From positions 10,611,519 to 10,650,180 of the forward strand of contig NC_064036.1 in assembly GCF_932526225.1 (NCBI RefSeq): DNA of 38,662 nucleotides, written 5' to 3'. The stretch comes from Nematostella vectensis (Eukaryota; Cnidaria; Anthozoa; Actiniaria; Edwardsiidae). How positions within the stretch are numbered: the first letter of the stretch is position 1; each line of letters begins with the position of its first letter. Under the pieces are notes generated by a model. It was not told the DNA's origin, searched no databases, and saw nothing but the letters and a program-made list of their open reading frames with translations. Below, one piece after another: positions 10,992 to 27,768 of this stretch. Both the position numbers and the translations under genes were made by a program.

Positions 10992-11017
10992 TTGTGTTGG
11001 TTGTGTTGATGCGTCAC

Positions 11018-11262
11018 GTGTTCAGCCATAAAGGTGGGCGGTTAAATGGTTATGTGGTGTCACGTGGTTCAGCCATAAGGGCGGGCGGTTACATGGTTAT
11101 GTGGTGTCACGTGGTTCAGCCATAAGGGCGGGAGGTTACATGGTTATGTGGTGTCACGTAGTTCAGCCATAAGGGCGGGCGGTTACATGGTTATGTGGTG
11201 TCACGTGGTTCAGCCATAAGGGCGGGCGGTTACATGGTTATGTGGTGTCACGTGGTTCAGCC
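11018..11262. repeat. 47-bp tandem array, about 5 copies
   Basis: Direct repeats of period 47 containing GTCACGTGGTTCAGCCATAA, GGGCGGGCGGTTAC and ATGGTTATGTGGT. It starts immediately after the hammerhead-like motif. Most units carry a CACGTG palindrome. Confidence 0.92.
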
Positions 11263-11584
11263 TCTCCCACGACCATTTGGAATTTTTCGACCGTGAAGAC
11301 TGATTCGATACTGGACTATCGCGGAGAATACTCGAGAAAAACTTATGAAAAAAACACTAGTTTTTTTACAAAAAGAAAAAGGAAGGTCCCATAAATATAA
11401 CAACTCACTACGCTATTCCATAAAATATACATTATATATGCAGTATAGATTATAGTATAAAATGTTTTTATTTTTATTTTTTATTGAATATTTTTGGTTT
11501 TGTTTTTCAATGTTCGTCATTTCATCTTTTCCATGCTTTTTTCTTGTTATTATTTCTATGTCAAAAGCAATGGCTTCTGTCGTT

Positions 11585-12005
11585 TCATAAATCTATAAAG
11601 TTCACTTTGCTACAAAACGTGTTGCTATTTGCGATGTGCTGGATTATGGTGTCTTGAAAGTCTCCTTGTGTTTCCTTTTTCCAAGATACGTCTTTGAAAT
11701 TGTCACCGTAATACATTAACCTGAAAGAAATGGATAGTATTGAAACGTCTTTACTATCCTCATTCAAAGCAATTTCTCCCATCTGAACAGAGAAATCAAG
11801 TAGGCGCTTATACAGCCTCTGTCTGCCGCTGGTTTGTCGCAAAGAACCATCAACTGTGAGGAACCATCCATTTCCATCGGCTGATTTGGGGAAATCTTTG
11901 CGGTATTTTCGATTAAATTCGGTAAATAAAGCCTACCGTTTTTTTTCCGGTGGTAACTTTGAGATTTCTTCTCATAATTTTTTCTTTCAATATCAGGTTT
12001 TGCCA
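11585..12005 (-). repeat. Dispersed repeat with a residual ORF, copy 1
   Basis: On the minus strand, 11585 to about 11931 reads as one open frame of about 115 codons, containing FPKSADGNGWFLTVDGSL and FRLMYYGDNFKDVSW and ending in TGA. Part of it (about 11825-12000) is clearly related at DNA level to 24060-24240, where the encoded pattern FPNLADGNG is kept but soon meets stops. The family is unknown to me. It may be a fragment of an autonomous transposon or of a multicopy gene. No ATG or good acceptor defines its start. Confidence 0.45.
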
Positions 12006-12177
12006 AAAGGGGCTCTTTTATGGTAATCGGCCGCGGCAACCCTGCCACCCGAGTCAATAAAATAAAATAAATGAAAAAATAAATAAAGGTGACTGGCCCT
12101 GGCGACGGACACGGGCTAAATACATGGTCTGAATAGACACTGGTCGCTTGTTTAAAGTACCATTGTACATAGGAAGT

Positions 12178-12482
12178 TTACTGTCAAATCCGTTGTAACT
12201 ATCGCGACGCCGCATTTTTAAAACATAGATTTTTTTTTCTTTTGGGGTTTCCTGTTCCGCCAGTCAAATTATTCTAAGCCAATCAGATTCTTGCCATCTC
12301 TCACCTAGTGCAGTTGCCTGGCTTTCTGTAGCGACACTGTCTGATTTTCGTCCAGAGGATAGCCAGGGAAGTTCCCTAAGCGAGACTCTGATTGGCTCAG
12401 AATGGTTTTACTGACGTAACAGAAAACCAAAACAAATCGTGTTTTGAAAACGCGGGTCGCGATACAACGGATTCGACAGTAA
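12178..12482. mobile_element. Foldback element with long TIRs, just past the MMP stop codon
   Basis: 305-bp element whose arms are inverted repeats of roughly 115 bp. The ends are TTACTGTC and GACAGTAA. Shared inner motifs include CCGTTGTA, CGCGAC, ATTCTRAGCCAATCAGA and the GYCAGTYAAA region. It lies 44 bp downstream of the MMP stop codon at 12526, so it probably supplies part of that gene's 3' UTR or terminator region. No target duplication is certain. Confidence 0.7.
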
Positions 12483-12525
12483 GATGTGACCGTGGAGGAA
12501 AGGGTGATGGTTTATACCTGTACCA

Positions 12526-19618
<7,093 letters not shown>

Positions 19619-19677
19619 TTTAGCAAGCCTTCCGTCGCAGGCTGATATTTGTGGATCTAGCCGGCCTTCTACGCGAA

Positions 19678-19683
19678 TTTATA
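19678..19683 (-). promoter_or_regulatory. TATA box of the MMP-ShKT gene
   Basis: TATAAA on the minus strand, 60 bp upstream of the ATG at 19618, within CTTGTATAAATTC. The start codon context is CTAAAATGG. A 5' UTR of about 30 nt would follow. Confidence 0.55.
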
Positions 19684-20958
19684 CAAGTGACTATGTAACA
19701 CGAGACTTTTATTGGTTTTGATAAATAGGACGTAAGGATTAGATAGTATTAGAGTGTGGTCCTTGCTCGTAATAAAAAAGATCAAGTGGCTTGCAGTTGT
19801 CAGAAAATTCTTATATTTCTGTCGAAATAAAGCAAATTTGATATAGTCTCTGCCTGATTCAGCTTTTTCGTCCTTTGCGCTAATCCAAGCGGTGCGAGAA
19901 GGCTATTCAGTCCACGCATTTGTTTGTTTACCTGAACGTGGTACATTCAAACTCTTTGAAAAGAGTAAGAATACCTTTTTCAAGTGCTAAAATGATATAT
20001 CACATTTCACAAAACACTCGAACTAGTATCAACGCGAAAACTACGTATTTGGCTTAAAAACCTAATTAGCTTTACTTTGCTAGTTTTGTTACAGTTATAA
20101 GCAGCTAATAAACTAGAATACGCCAGTGCTTCTCTATCGAAACAAAGAGTAAACAAAAAGAGTGTTTGCAGATTTGATTCCACCCTTTTAGTTAGCTTAA
20201 GGGCAAGAGCAGATAATACTCGCCGTAAGTACTCAATTCTGTTTATTCCCATTTGTTCGAGCATCTGTACTTTGCACGTACTCTTGCAACAGGGGAACGA
20301 GCAGATAGTAGGGGCAGGAAGTATATTTCGTGCTATATTTCCTAATGAGGGATAGTCGCTCATAGTATTTTTTATGTTTAAAGTATGCCATTTTCGTGTT
20401 GTTCCATTATTTTTTTTTCTAATAAACAATTTTAAACCTTCAACGTCTACGCTTTTGTAAAATAGTTGTTTTGGCGCATTCCACGTTCTTCTATTCGGCT
20501 ATTGTTTCCCGGCTATTGTTCCCATCGATCAATAGTTTTACGATTTTATCATAATGATTACCATTTATTTTATTTTTCACACATTTACAGATTTAATCGC
20601 TGATATACAAATGAATGATTATTTAGATATTGTTAAAAATTAAGAAAATGGCGTTAAGGCATCCCGACGACTCGTACGATCAACCTGAAAGTAAGACACG
20701 ACAAATATTGCATTAATAAAGCAAGCAAAAACAGCCGAGGCTTCATTACTTAATGACGTCATATTGGCTTAATCTATTTATATTATTAGGGCCAACTTCG
20801 TGCCCAGAGCATATCTTAATCATGTGCGAGCGTCACCATACGAAATTGTTTACGCAGAAATAAGAAAGGATTTGGGTACGTTAAGCAACGACAACAGGAA
20901 CGAGTAAAACGGCAATAAACAATGAGAAACTAAAAAAAGCTAAAAGATAAATACACTT
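19684..20958. other. Region between the protease genes
   Basis: Upstream flank of the MMP gene and downstream flank of the serine protease gene. It contains a 140-codon minus ORF (20007-20429) and a weak two-exon plus-strand candidate (about 20648-20880). A missing last exon of the serine protease could also lie here. Confidence 0.35.
20007..20429 (-). CDS. Unrecognised 140-codon ORF with a Cys cluster
   Basis: An uninterrupted minus-strand frame contains ICSFPCCKSTCKV followed by an amphipathic stretch INRIEYLRRVLSALALKL and KR. It has no signal peptide, no neighbouring exon that I can link, and no domain I recognise. It could be chance in moderately AT-rich DNA. Confidence 0.15.
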   Translation of the reverse strand: MFIRKKNNGTTRKWHTLNIKNTMSDYPSLGNIARNILPAPTICSFPCCKSTCKVQMLEQMGINRIEYLRRVLSALALKLTKRVESNLQTLFLFTLCFDREALAYSSLLAAYNCNKTSKVKLIRFLSQIRSFRVDTSSSVL

Positions 20959-21109
20959 CAGCGGCGTAGCCAGGATGTTTAACAGGAGGGGGCCCAAAAG
21001 GCCCTTTCAAGGCATTTTCTCCTGTATTTTAGATAATGTATCATACATTTACTGTATTTTTAGTTGCTAGAAGGGGGGGCCCCTGGCCCCACCCCTGGCT
21101 ACACCCCTG
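20959..21109. mobile_element. Short TIR element (GTAGCCAGG-type ends)
   Basis: Left end CAGCGGCGTAGCCAGG and right end CTGGCTACACCCCTG are near-perfect inverted repeats. Inner GC-rich arms are GGGGGCCC / GGGGCCCC. A 151-bp non-coding MITE-like element; this end type is frequent in invertebrate genomes. Confidence 0.65.
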
Positions 21110-21120
21110 CACTGATACAT

Positions 21121-21865
21121 TTTCCTAATACGGACTAAAAATATAGCCGTTATCCTAATACGGACTAAAAATATAGCCGTTATCCTGATACGGACTAAAA
21201 ATATAGCCGTTATCCTAATACGGACTAAAAATATAGCCGTTATCCTAATACGGACTAAAAATATAGCCGTTATCCTAATACGGACTAAAAATATAGCCGT
21301 TATCCTAATACGGACTAAAAATATAGCCGTTATCCTAATACGGACTAAAAATATAGCCGTTATCCTAATACGGACTAAAAATATAACCGTTATCCTAATA
21401 CGGACTAAAAATATAGCCGTTATATCCTAATACGGACTAAAAATATAGCCGTTATCCTAATACGGACTAAAAATATAACCGTTATCCTAATACGGACTAA
21501 AAATATAGCCGTTATATCCTAATACGGACTAAAAATATAGCCGTTTTCCTAATACGGACTAAAAATATAGCCGTTATCCTAATACGGACTAAAAATATAG
21601 CCGTTATCCTAATACGGACTAAAAATATAGCCGTTTTCCTAATACGGAGTGAAAATATAGCCGTTTTCCTAATACGGACTAAAAATATAGCCGTTATCCT
21701 AATACGGACTTAAAATATAGCCGTTTTCCTAATACGGACTAAAAATATAGCCGTTTTCCTAATACGGACTAAAAATATAGCCGTTTTCCTAATACGGACT
21801 AAAAATATAGCCGTTATCCTAATACGGACTAAAAATATAGCCGTTTTCCTAATACGGAGTGAAGG
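21121..21865. repeat. 30-bp tandem array, about 25 copies
   Basis: Period 30, unit TATCCTAATACGGACTAAAA then ATATAGCCGT. Units are nearly identical. Variants are TTTCC, ATAACC, a 2-bp expanded ATATCC and a terminal GGAGTGA. It lies between the two protease genes and begins right after the small TIR element at 20959-21109. Confidence 0.96.
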
Positions 21866-22120
21866 TTGCAAGTTCGTGGTCTTACAAGAACTGGGACGTT
21901 CACTAACTTTGTTCCCTAAGGCAGAAACAAGGACTACTCTTGAACATCTTTGCCAATGTTGGGAATTGAGCGCTAGAATAAAAGGCTTTTCCGGTACATC
22001 CTCCATGACGTCACTGTCACTACTACGGCTAGAAACACAGCAGCCCTCAGCCCTTAGAGGTCTGTGTACCGGATGTCATGTTTGCTTGTTTGCTGTGCGT
22101 CAACGGCGACGCCAGCCCTG

Positions 22121-25100
22121 TTAGGTCAGTGTACTGTGTGTTATGCGGGAAACATCATCAGTACCAAAAGTATGAACAATGTTGTGTTGCTTGAACTTAC
22201 AAATGCCGCAAGTCTTTGGACAGATATTTTGTACTTCTTTCGTGTAGCAGTTATACTTGATTTGCATACACACTTCGGTAGATACTTCGATACAAGCTGA
22301 AAAAAAGGTCATATGAAAGTCGAAACTATGAAATGGTGAAACATTGCTAGACAAAAGCACACGGCATTGTTTAGCTAAGTATCATTTGCGAAGTGTACAC
22401 GCTCCTCTTCAAAAACAAAACGAAGGACAGATTATTAAATTGGTCTGAAGTCAGCTCGGGTTACAGGAAAGTTCGAGTTGGCAGTGTAGAAATGACTGGA
22501 AATTGGTCTCAAGGAATCATGAAGTCAACTCAAGTTACTGAAAAGTTATAGAGAAGAAGAAATGACTGCAAATTGGTCTCAAGGAATCATATGAAGTCAG
22601 TTGGGAAGTTCGAGTTATCCGAGCTCGATTTATCTGGATATTTATACAATAATTCAAGAACCATTATCATAATGTGGACAAATAACTTTTTCTAAGTCTT
22701 GAAACCCTTTATGTAAAATGAATCGACTTCTAGAATCCTCTCTCTTCACTCCCATCCCCTCGTGGTTTCCGAAATTGTTTTAGGGTTACCGTACGTTTAC
22801 TGGGTGTTGTTGGCTTCGGGGGTAGGGTAGGGGGAGCAGTGGCTACTCCGGCACATCCGCTGTCGCCACCTAAAACGATACAACAAAAAATATCATGATA
22901 CAGGGAAGATTCATTTGGGTTATATGAAAGAGATTGGTTACCTGCGAGAATCGTCTCGATCCAGGGCATATAGTTGATGACCCTTGTGAACACCGTGTAG
23001 AATTCAGTGGAACACTCCCTACTCCCCCAGCTGACAATTCCTCGCAGTACCCATCGACCCGCCTCGTTACACACCAGGGGCCCTCCGCTGTCGCCTTGGC
23101 AACCACCACGCCCAGGCCCTCCGGCACAAACCATGGAGGCGTCATCGACAGGGAGGAGTTCCCCGTTTTTCTTGTCGCACTTTGCATTGGAAGCCACTAC
23201 TAGTTCGGCCTCTTGTAAAAACTCCGCTTCGTCACTTCCTTCAAATACGCGGCCCCAGCCTGGGTTGGGAGAAAAGTGATATTGCAGAGACGTGACAGTG
23301 AAGGTTGTGATGATGATAACAAGAGGGGGGAGGAGAAAAGAAAAAGCCAAGAGACAAGATAAAAAGGAAAACAATAAGGTAAAAATGAAGTAGAAAAAAG
23401 AAGAGGAGAAGATTATTTGAAAACTTAAGTGATGATAAACTCATTGAATGGTGATGATGCTTTTTTACTGATGATGTTGATGATGATGACTAAGGTCTCC
23501 CTCTAACCTGTGATAAAGCAGTTCTTGCCAACAGGTACCTTTCCGGCATTGACCGGAGGCAGACAGACAGGGCTTACATGTGGGTTCGTTAGGACAGGCC
23601 GTTCAAGCTCCAGTAGGGCGATATCATTCCTATAGTGTCTCTCGTTGAAGCCGGGGTTATACACTAGTTTCTTAACCTTGATGCTTTGGTAGAAGGGTGA
23701 CATTTCGTAAAGCTTATGGGCACCTGTCAGTTGGAAGACACGACGCTTGTTGGTAAGATATGCTAGTATGTTATGCATAGCATCATACCATCACCTTACA
23801 CGATCCTTTTTCCATAGGATACTTATGGCTGCTCAACCTCCCCCTACCCCCCCCCCCCCCCACCCACTTAGCAAATCCTGTACAGGGCGCGTGTTTCGCA
23901 CCTGAGAAGCACTACCCCCACAAATAAGAACCAGGCCCGTCTTATAAAGTGCCTTTTTGCTCTGGATAAAAAGCTATAGCTTAATTGCGTCATCAAAGCC
24001 TAATAATCTTTTTATACCGACGCATAGGATCACTACACGAGTGACATTTTAAAAAGGCACTGTCAGCCGCCAGTTTGTCATCATAGCAAAGTTCCAAGGA
24101 GTAAGAAAGCATCCATTTCCATCGGCTAAATTGGGAAAGCTGTTGTGATATTTTCCATTGAATTTGGTAAACAAAGCAATAAGATTTTATTTTAGATTGT
24201 TTGTTATTTTGAATAATTTGTCTTTTAATATTGGTTGAAAGCAATAACAATGTTGTGAACGATAATGGATCTTTAAAGCCCCATCTACACTACCAATTTT
24301 TGGTTAACATTTTTTATTTGCTAGTGTAGATGGAGCAAAGTCGTCAATGTTTATGTGGCAACTATAGTTGCTCAAAAGCTAGCACGTTTACTTTTTTCTC
24401 GGCAATTAAAAATTGTCACACATGAAAAATTGCTAGTGTAGATGCCAACAAATATAGTTGTCGATTAAAAATTGTTAGTGTAGATGGGGCTTAAGATAAG
24501 CGGGCTTTGGCCGCATTCACATATTCCACGATGAGATAGACAGTGGCACTATTACCTGCTATAACCTCATAAACCTGTGGGAATGGGTACTCGATGACGC
24601 AGTGAGCTGCAGTGATGACCCATTTCGAACTAATCAGCGCGCCTCCGCAAGAGTGTAACTTGCCCATTGAGACCGACACCTGCCACGGCCAACTATACGG
24701 GCGGGCCGCCTCTCCACCGATAACACGGGACATGGGAGGGCGACGGCCGCAATCTGCAAGGAAATTCAACAGCCTAAGTATGACCAGCTCAAACACGGTT
24801 ATTATCACAGCACTGGCTGCCAGCAGCGATGCTAGTAATGTTTGAACGATATGTTTGAAAGTGCTGCCAACATTACCTTTGTCTTATGGTCGGCAGAGGG
24901 ATGTTGACGCTGTTTGCATTGGTGATTGCTAGTACCTTTAAGAGTCGTTTTAGAACACCTAATGGGGCAAGAACTAATGGGAAGAAACCTGCGATGGACG
25001 GCAGCGTAACATGTTACGCCAAGATTTCATAGCAAACCTTAAATCTATTGCGGTTGCATAAATCTACTCTGGTTTTGAAAAAATGCTGTGCTAATCTTTG

Positions 25101-25937
25101 AAAAAGAAGAGCTTTTAGCAAGCTTTTATCTAAAGGCGTTAAAGATTGACTGAGTGCCGACAAAACTGGACAAGTTTTAATATACAATGTCAATTTGAAG
25201 GCTAACTTGAGATCATTCTGTTTCTGTAGGTCATCATTTATGGTCTGTCGAATACTGAATTCGAGTAAGAGACGTATTAAAGTATGAGCGAGAGCATGAT
25301 TAGGCGTGTTGTCATGGAAAAAGAGATTTTTCCGAACAGTGAAGATAAGCTTAGTGTAAGGTTAGGCCAGACTCAATACATGTAAAACTTACAAAAACCG
25401 AGTGATGACAGGCTTAATGTCAGGTTAGGCCAGACCCAATACACGTAACAGAAACTCAGTGAAGACAGACTTACTGTCAGATTAGGCCAGACGCAATACA
25501 AGCAAAACCCCGTTCAAACAGTGCCTACATTGCAGGCGAGACGCTAGAGCAGCAGTGCTAGTGCTCTTCGAACACCAAATTGGGAGTTGCTGTACCAGTT
25601 CGCCTACATTTTCTTGGTTGGCTTTTAAAACCTCGTGCAAACTGCGCCAGCACCAGCCAGCATTGCTGGCGAATTTTCGCTTGACTGACTATAGGACAAA
25701 GGAAACGTCCAAGGGAAATGGACTTTCTGATTCTGAATTTCCTTTGTCTAGTGTTCAGTCGAGCAAGAATTCGCCAGAAATGCTGGCCGGTTCTGCACCG
25801 TTTGCACAGGGCTTTAGCCCGGCTGATGTTGGCACGGTTTGCTCGGAGCTGATTACTCGGGCTGATATACGAGGAAAAACTTACATACCTGCATTGATGT
25901 AGGGAAGAAGTGCGAGAAAGACTAGAAAGAGGTACAT
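22121..25937 (-). CDS. Secreted S1 serine protease with a C-terminal ShKT domain
   Basis: Exons: 25889-25937, 24556-24753, 23508-23723, 22942-23259, 22801-22869 and 22121-22296 (to stop), 341 aa. All introns are phase 1. The signal peptide [16 protein letters not shown] is followed by DCG, the activation site SR|VIGG, and the triad in [14 protein letters not shown] and GDSGGP. The position-189 equivalent is Gly, 216 Gly and 226 Thr (YTVFTRV), so the pocket is not trypsin-like and suggests an elastase- or chymotrypsin-like preference. A Pro/Thr linker ([12 protein letters not shown]) leads to one ShKT domain ending [11 protein letters not shown] at that last Cys is also a strong donor, T|GTAAGT (22200); if used, another unseen exon completes the protein. 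The linker exon could likewise read on to a stop at 22730. Expected zymogen secreted from gland or digestive cells (inference). Confidence 0.88.
22430..22640. repeat. About 69-bp direct duplication downstream of the serine protease linker exon
   Basis: GAAATGACTGGAAATTGGTC and GAAATGACTGCAAATTGGTC, each followed by TCAAGGAATCAT and GAAGTCA, occur about 69 bp apart with a partial third unit upstream. It lies in the intron between the linker and ShKT exons. GTTCGAGTT strings echo the 53-bp satellite. Confidence 0.7.
24060..24240 (-). repeat. Dispersed repeat with a residual ORF, copy 2
   Basis: Degenerate relative of 11825-12000, sharing CATCCATTTCCATCGGCT and the following ATTTGGTAAACAAAGC/ATTCGGTAAATAAAGC region. 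It lies in serine protease intron 2. On the minus strand FPNLADGNG is still readable, but the frame closes soon after. Confidence 0.6.
24277..24491. mobile_element. PIF/Harbinger-like MITE, copy 2, in serine protease intron 2
   Basis: 215-bp relative of the element at 8042. TIRs are AGCCCCATCTACACTA and TAGTGTAGATGGGGCT. TAA lies on both sides (24274-24276 and 24492-24494), again a TWA target duplication. It ends 65 bp from the exon at 24556. Confidence 0.83.
25335..25510. repeat. Three degenerate direct repeats of about 60 bp
   Basis: Copies centred on GTTAGGCCAGACTCAATACA, GTTAGGCCAGACCCAATACA and ATTAGGCCAGACGCAATACA at spacings of 62 and 58 bp. They lie in serine protease intron 1 (24754-25888). 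Confidence 0.75.
25617..25835. repeat. Imperfect foldback in serine protease intron 1
   Basis: Left arm (about 25630-25705) and right arm (about 25735-25815) are inverted copies at about 80% identity. They share CCAGCATTGCTGGCGAATT / AATTCGCCAGAAATGCTGG and GACAAAGGAAA / TTTCCTTTGTC. The hairpin ends about 50 bp into the intron after the signal-peptide exon. ORFs across it on both strands are a by-product. Confidence 0.65.
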
Positions 25938-26028
25938 TGCTCCGGAGGAAGCACCTGAACTGCGAGTGCTTCGCTGGAACAACGCTCATTTGCTAAATAC
26001 GGACAGCTGGGAGGCAGTGCAGTGAGTC

Positions 26029-26034
26029 AATATA
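26029..26034 (-). promoter_or_regulatory. Possible TATA-like element of the serine protease gene
   Basis: TATATT in GGGTATATTGACTC on the minus strand, about 92 bp upstream of the ATG at 25937. Weak match; the start site is not otherwise visible. Confidence 0.3.
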
Positions 26035-27768
26035 CCCACGAACAAACCGCCAATGGTGGGAGTGTTTGGTGAGCGGCATCACAAGGCGATATGGGCGAAC
26101 AACTACATGCAAGAGGGATACACAGGAAAACGTGGACGGAATGTCAGCTTATAGAAGTGTGCGTTGAAACTTCTAGTCAAATCATATTAAAGCAGGGAGC
26201 ATCAAATCGTACTAAAGCAGGGAGAAGTGGACTAAGTTAAGCTTGTACAGACCACCTGTCTCACTGGTAAAACCTAACGAGATGAAGTTTGTTTTTGGAA
26301 GTGGAGCGCATTTACAATTTCCGAGAGCAAACATGATTTACGCCCTTTACTAAGGTCAAACAAAAACACAGTGGAATCAGCAATAAAATGGTGACATGCT
26401 AAGTGATAATATTATCACTGGAAAAGGCAATAAAATATTTCTTACGTTATTAGATTTAGCTAGTAATTATATCTAACTTGAAGGGTTCTACCAATGTTTG
26501 GATAGTTTGATCCGAGGGAAAGCTTACTTGTAACAGAATCTTCAAAACCAAGATCAATTTAGTGTGTTGAGAAGACCGATGACGCACTGGCAATAAAAAA
26601 CACTAATAGAAAAGCATCAAAAGAGAAGGGCCAGGACAGAAATAATAAAGAGACGAGACTTGTTAGAAGAGGTTTAGTCTTAGGCGACTTACAAAGGCTT
26701 TTCTATATTTTGTTCCCAAAATAGGAAAGATTTTTAGAACGAAAGGGTAATAGGAAAAATACGAAACAATCAACAGAATTCTATGGGTAAACATGAAGTC
26801 TGATCAAATTACCTAAGCACACAATTACTACGGAGAAATTATTTAGTTCAAAGACGTCCAGCATTACTGCAATTATACTTGTTAAAGACGGCGACTGAGC
26901 AGACGTTCTAGCTCTCTTTCTTCTGTCTCAAGGTTTTCTCTTTCCTTGACTCTTAAATATCTAGCTATGAAAGACGGCGGTACTCTTTACAAAATCCCAA
27001 CAAGCCGGCATAATCCAATCTGTATACAGTAAACAATAAATCTATATTTTCTACAAGAAACTAAAACACTTTTACTTTCAATTTTTGAAATTGAAGATTT
27101 GAAAAATGTACCAAAGCCCCGGAATATACGCGTGTCCCAAATAAATCTTTCTGAAAATAATTATTGACAGTACATACCAAGAATAACGGAAACAATTTTG
27201 TGAAAATTATTTTGAACATGCTTTTATTTTTTCTGGGTGAAAGAAATGCGTGTTAGGATTTTGTAAAGATTTCAAGGATTAGAGAGCTAATCCAAATAAG
27301 GGCTCAATAATGTTCCCAATATGATAATGTTCCCAATATGGAAAGGCATTAAGCAAATAAATAAAAGAACACGGTACAACTGTGACCGATTTTGTAGCCA
27401 AATTAATAAGAGGAAAAGTTTGACTTGTAAACAAAAACAAAAAAACGCCGTCATCTTGATGAAGACGCAGCTCAAAACAATAAACGCAAAAACAATATTC
27501 CAAGTAAACAGCAGTCAGCCATGCCAACAAATTGGGCATTTTCATAAGGTGCGGAAGGGATGTTGTTCTATCTTCCCATCGTCCTTTGCGGTGTGAGCTG
27601 ATTCAAAATTGAGCTTGTCAGAAAACAGCTTATCACTGATATTTACAAATGTCTCGGTCTTGAATTCGCGCATATCTCCAATGACGCTTCAATCACATGA
27701 CCAGTTCTCGACTCTCAGCTATATTTCGTCACAGTACATCGCCCGAGTTTAGTATCAAAAGCCGGTAC
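26035..27768. other. Intergenic region between GMP synthase and the serine protease gene
   Basis: Holds the GMP synthase 3' UTR; a minus-strand AATAAA at about 27226-27231 is a possible signal about 540 bp past the stop. A small direct duplication CAAATCRTAYTAAAGCAGGG is at 26177-26222. A minus-strand frame ending at 26882 encodes a charged helix (VKERENLETEERELERLL) but has no start or clear acceptor. No gene is assigned. Confidence 0.4.

Noticed and set aside
20648-20880. Plus-strand two-exon candidate (ATG start MALRHPDDSYDQPE with donor GTAAGA, then an open stretch after TTATTAG)
   Set aside because: The better-looking second frame is out of phase with the first exon, and the in-phase one gives only about 38 residues.
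25555-25989. 115- and 143-codon ORFs on opposite strands
   Set aside because: They lie across an inverted repeat and have no recognisable domain. On the minus strand a different frame holds the signal-peptide exon of the serine protease.
26882-26990. Minus-strand charged-helix frame ending ERLLSRRL
   Set aside because: Only about 35 codons, preceded by a stop with a poor acceptor; no link to either neighbouring gene.
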